From Candidatus Woesearchaeota archaeon (GTDB taxonomy: Archaea > Nanobdellota > Nanobdellia > Woesearchaeales > DSVV01): a stretch of DNA of 9,336 nucleotides. The first letter of the stretch is position 1, and each line of letters begins with the position of its first letter. The DNA lies in NCBI GenBank assembly GCA_023267795.1, contig JAHFMP010000028.1, positions 1-9,336 of the forward strand, in the 5' to 3' direction. Position numbers and translations under genes: made by a program. The notes below the pieces were generated by a model. The model worked only from the letters and a program-made list of their open reading frames with translations. It was not told the origin of the DNA and did not search any database. Positions 8,258-9,336 of this stretch are shown here, piece after piece.

Positions 8258-8313
8258 ACAAAAATCACAATGTCCTTTGACACTCTTTTGTAAAAGGACA
8301 TTGTGATTTTTGT
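8258..8313. repeat. Perfect 21-bp inverted repeat with 14-nt loop upstream of tkt
   Basis: The left arm is 8258-8278 and the right arm 8293-8313. They are exact reverse complements over all 21 bases; the core is ATCACAATGTCC on the left and GGACATTGTGAT on the right. The spacer 8279-8292 is GACACTCTTTTGTA. The A-run at the foot of one arm and the T-run of the other make it resemble a bidirectional intrinsic terminator. It lies between divergent genes, directly upstream of the tkt TATA box. It could be an operator, a cruciform, a terminator for an unannotated transcript, or the trace of a small mobile repeat. No second copy is visible in this window. Confidence 0.85.
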
Positions 8314-8393
8314 ACGTGAAAAGAACACACACCTTCATCGCAAAATACACTCTTCAGATAATTTTTATGAAAATAAAAAATAAGAAAAATATT

Positions 8394-8484
8394 GTGGTCA
8401 CGTTTAGGAAGCTAATTCCTGAGTTCAGTAGTAGAGCGAATCAAAGCAAACGGTTCGTGAAAGCATGAGGAATTTTTATTTTTT
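8394..8484 (+). ncRNA. Candidate structured RNA with tRNA-like cloverleaf
   Basis: An island of about 45% GC (8394-8470, hand count) sits in a very AT-rich spacer and codes for nothing recognisable. A cloverleaf can be drawn: AATTCCT (8414-8420) with AGGAATT (8468-8474); GTTC (8423-8426) with GAGC (8434-8437); AATC (8439-8442) with GGTT (8452-8455); CGTG (8456-8459) with CATG (8464-8467). GAGTTCAGTAGTAGAGC resembles a tRNA D-arm/A-box. It is not a normal tRNA: it is about 61 nt, with a 4-nt T-arm loop, no variable loop, no TTCRA in the right place and no CCA. A T-tract (8473-8484) follows on the plus strand. The minus strand also has a T-rich stretch beyond the other end (8365-8392), so strand is uncertain. 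It could be a leader of the downstream gene, a decayed tRNA, or chance. Confidence 0.25.
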
Positions 8485-8536
8485 AGACGATAGAATACAT
8501 AAAAAAATGAATCTGAAAGAAGATAGAATCGCAAAG

Positions 8537-8545
8537 CATATAAAT
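8537..8545 (+). promoter_or_regulatory. TATA box of topoisomerase VI subunit B
   Basis: CATATAAAT is centred only 13 bp before the ATG at 8554 but 28 bp before the in-frame GTG at 8569. The second distance matches the other promoters in this window. Confidence 0.45.
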
Positions 8546-8553
8546 CTTCAGCA

Positions 8554-9336
8554 ATGCAAACAGATTTCGTGGCACAAACAACGCTTGCTGATGTTCCTCT
8601 AAAAGAAGGAAAAGAACATCCAAGTAAAATAATAGCAGAAGAACTCGCAAAGAAGCAGCGAGAAATCGGAGTCGCAGAATTTTTTGCAAAAAACAGGCAT
8701 TTGTTAGGATTTGACAACAAAAGAAAAGCACTCCTTACCACAATCAAGGAAGCAGTGGACAACGCATTAGACGCATGCGAAGAAGCAGAAATTCTTCCAG
8801 AAGTGCAGGTTGAAGTCATAGAAATAGGAGAAGAAAGGTTTAGAATTATTATTGAAGACAATGGTCCGGGAATTGTCAAAAAACAAATTCCAAAAATATT
8901 CGCAAAACTTTTGTATGGCAGCAAGTTCCACCAGAGAAGAATGTCAAGAGGACAGCAAGGCATAGGCATTAGTGCAGCAGTGATGTATGCACAATTAACA
9001 ACAGGGAAGCCTGCAAAGATTCTTTCAAAGATTGCAAAAGAAAAACCTGCAACATATATGGGACTTATGCTGGATACAAAAACAAACAATCCAATTATTC
9101 AAGAAGAAAAAGAGCGTGATTGGCCTGAAAAAGAGCATGGAACAAGAATTGAAATGGACATAGAAGGAAGTTATCAAAAAGGAGACCAGTCAGTTGATCA
9201 ATATTTGAAAGAAACAGCAATTGTCAATCCGCATGCAACTATCATATACACAAATCCAAAAGCAGAACAAATAATTTTTCCAAGAGCAACAGAAAACAAG
9301 CCAAAAAGAGCGCAGGAAATAAAGCTGCATCCATAT
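8554..9336 (+). CDS. top6B: DNA topoisomerase VI subunit B (partial, C-terminus beyond window)
   Basis: The 261 visible residues are the ATPase part of the type IIB topoisomerase, which with subunit A passes duplexes through double-strand breaks and relaxes supercoils. The GHKL ATP-binding (Bergerat) fold is clear: N-box [10 protein letters not shown] (66-75), EDNGPGI (101-107) and the lid [15 protein letters not shown] (133-147). The family signature [16 protein letters not shown] (40-55) precedes it. The visible part also enters the following transducer-side region ([16 protein letters not shown]). The gene is cut by the window edge, with the transducer domain missing. The start is ambiguous: ATG 8554 is the first in-frame start after a stop at 8524, but TATA spacing favours GTG 8569, which would shorten the protein by five residues. 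It diverges from transketolase. Confidence 0.95.
   Translation, partial: MQTDFVAQTTLADVPLKEGKEHPSKIIAEELAKKQREIGVAEFFAKNRHLLGFDNKRKALLTTIKEAVDNALDACEEAEILPEVQVEVIEIGEERFRIIIEDNGPGIVKKQIPKIFAKLLYGSKFHQRRMSRGQQGIGISAAVMYAQLTTGKPAKILSKIAKEKPATYMGLMLDTKTNNPIIQEEKERDWPEKEHGTRIEMDIEGSYQKGDQSVDQYLKETAIVNPHATIIYTNPKAEQIIFPRATENKPKRAQEIKLHPY

Noticed and set aside
8219..8350. N-terminal extension of transketolase up to an ATG at 8350
   Set aside because: The extra residues match no transketolase N-terminus and run through the inverted repeat. TATA spacing and the family start both point to ATG 8218.
8414..8474. Functional canonical tRNA
   Set aside because: The cloverleaf has only a 4-nt T-arm loop, no variable loop, an A instead of U before the would-be anticodon and no CCA, so it was kept only as a low-confidence RNA candidate.
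8394..8500. C/D-box or H/ACA guide RNA
   Set aside because: No RUGAUGA box C is paired with a CUGA box D at proper spacing, and no hairpin ends in a correctly placed ACA.
8412..9089. Minus-strand 225-residue open frame opposite top6B
   Set aside because: It lies antisense to well-conserved Top6B motifs, is rich in serine, phenylalanine and leucine as expected of a shadow frame, and matches nothing.

Overview
The window is AT-rich and clearly archaeal. It carries class I lysyl-tRNA synthetase, ribosomal protein L21e next to RNA polymerase subunit Rpb4/RpoF, and topoisomerase VI subunit B. Promoters are archaeal: a TATA box about 26-28 bp before the start codon, usually with no Shine-Dalgarno (SD) sequence. 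Very compact spacing, a bacterial-type GroES/GroEL pair and a minimal mechanosensitive channel would suit a small-genome archaeon such as a DPANN member (Woesearchaeota/Pacearchaeota-like). That placement is inference.

Layout. Positions 1-486 (minus) hold a two-gene toxin-antitoxin-like cassette: a DUF4258/RelE-like protein that appears to start at ATT, then a YgiT zinc-finger plus AbrB-type antitoxin cut by the window edge. Position 643 begins a rightward run: a small MscS-family channel, lysyl-tRNA synthetase, L21e and Rpb4. Positions 3693-5634 (minus) are groES-groEL, meeting rpoF tail to tail across 11 bp. Positions 5778-6272 (plus) encode an unrecognised 164-residue protein that meets a full-length transketolase (6284-8218, minus), again across 11 bp. 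After a 335-bp divergent intergenic region, topoisomerase VI subunit B starts on the plus strand and runs off the end.

How the genes relate. Most are housekeeping: translation (LysRS, L21e), transcription (Rpb4), DNA topology (Top6B), protein folding (GroES/EL), pentose/triose carbon exchange (transketolase) and osmotic safety (MscS). The TA-like pair is the accessory element. Promoter-proximal genes look leaderless. The downstream members of the two minus-strand operons (groEL and the antitoxin) have recognisable SD sequences.

The least explained part is 8219-8553. It holds a perfect 21-bp inverted repeat with a 14-nt loop just upstream of the transketolase TATA box. It also holds a GC-richer island of about 75-90 nt that can be drawn as a small tRNA-like four-way junction next to a T-tract. 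No CRISPR array, insertion sequence or rRNA is visible.
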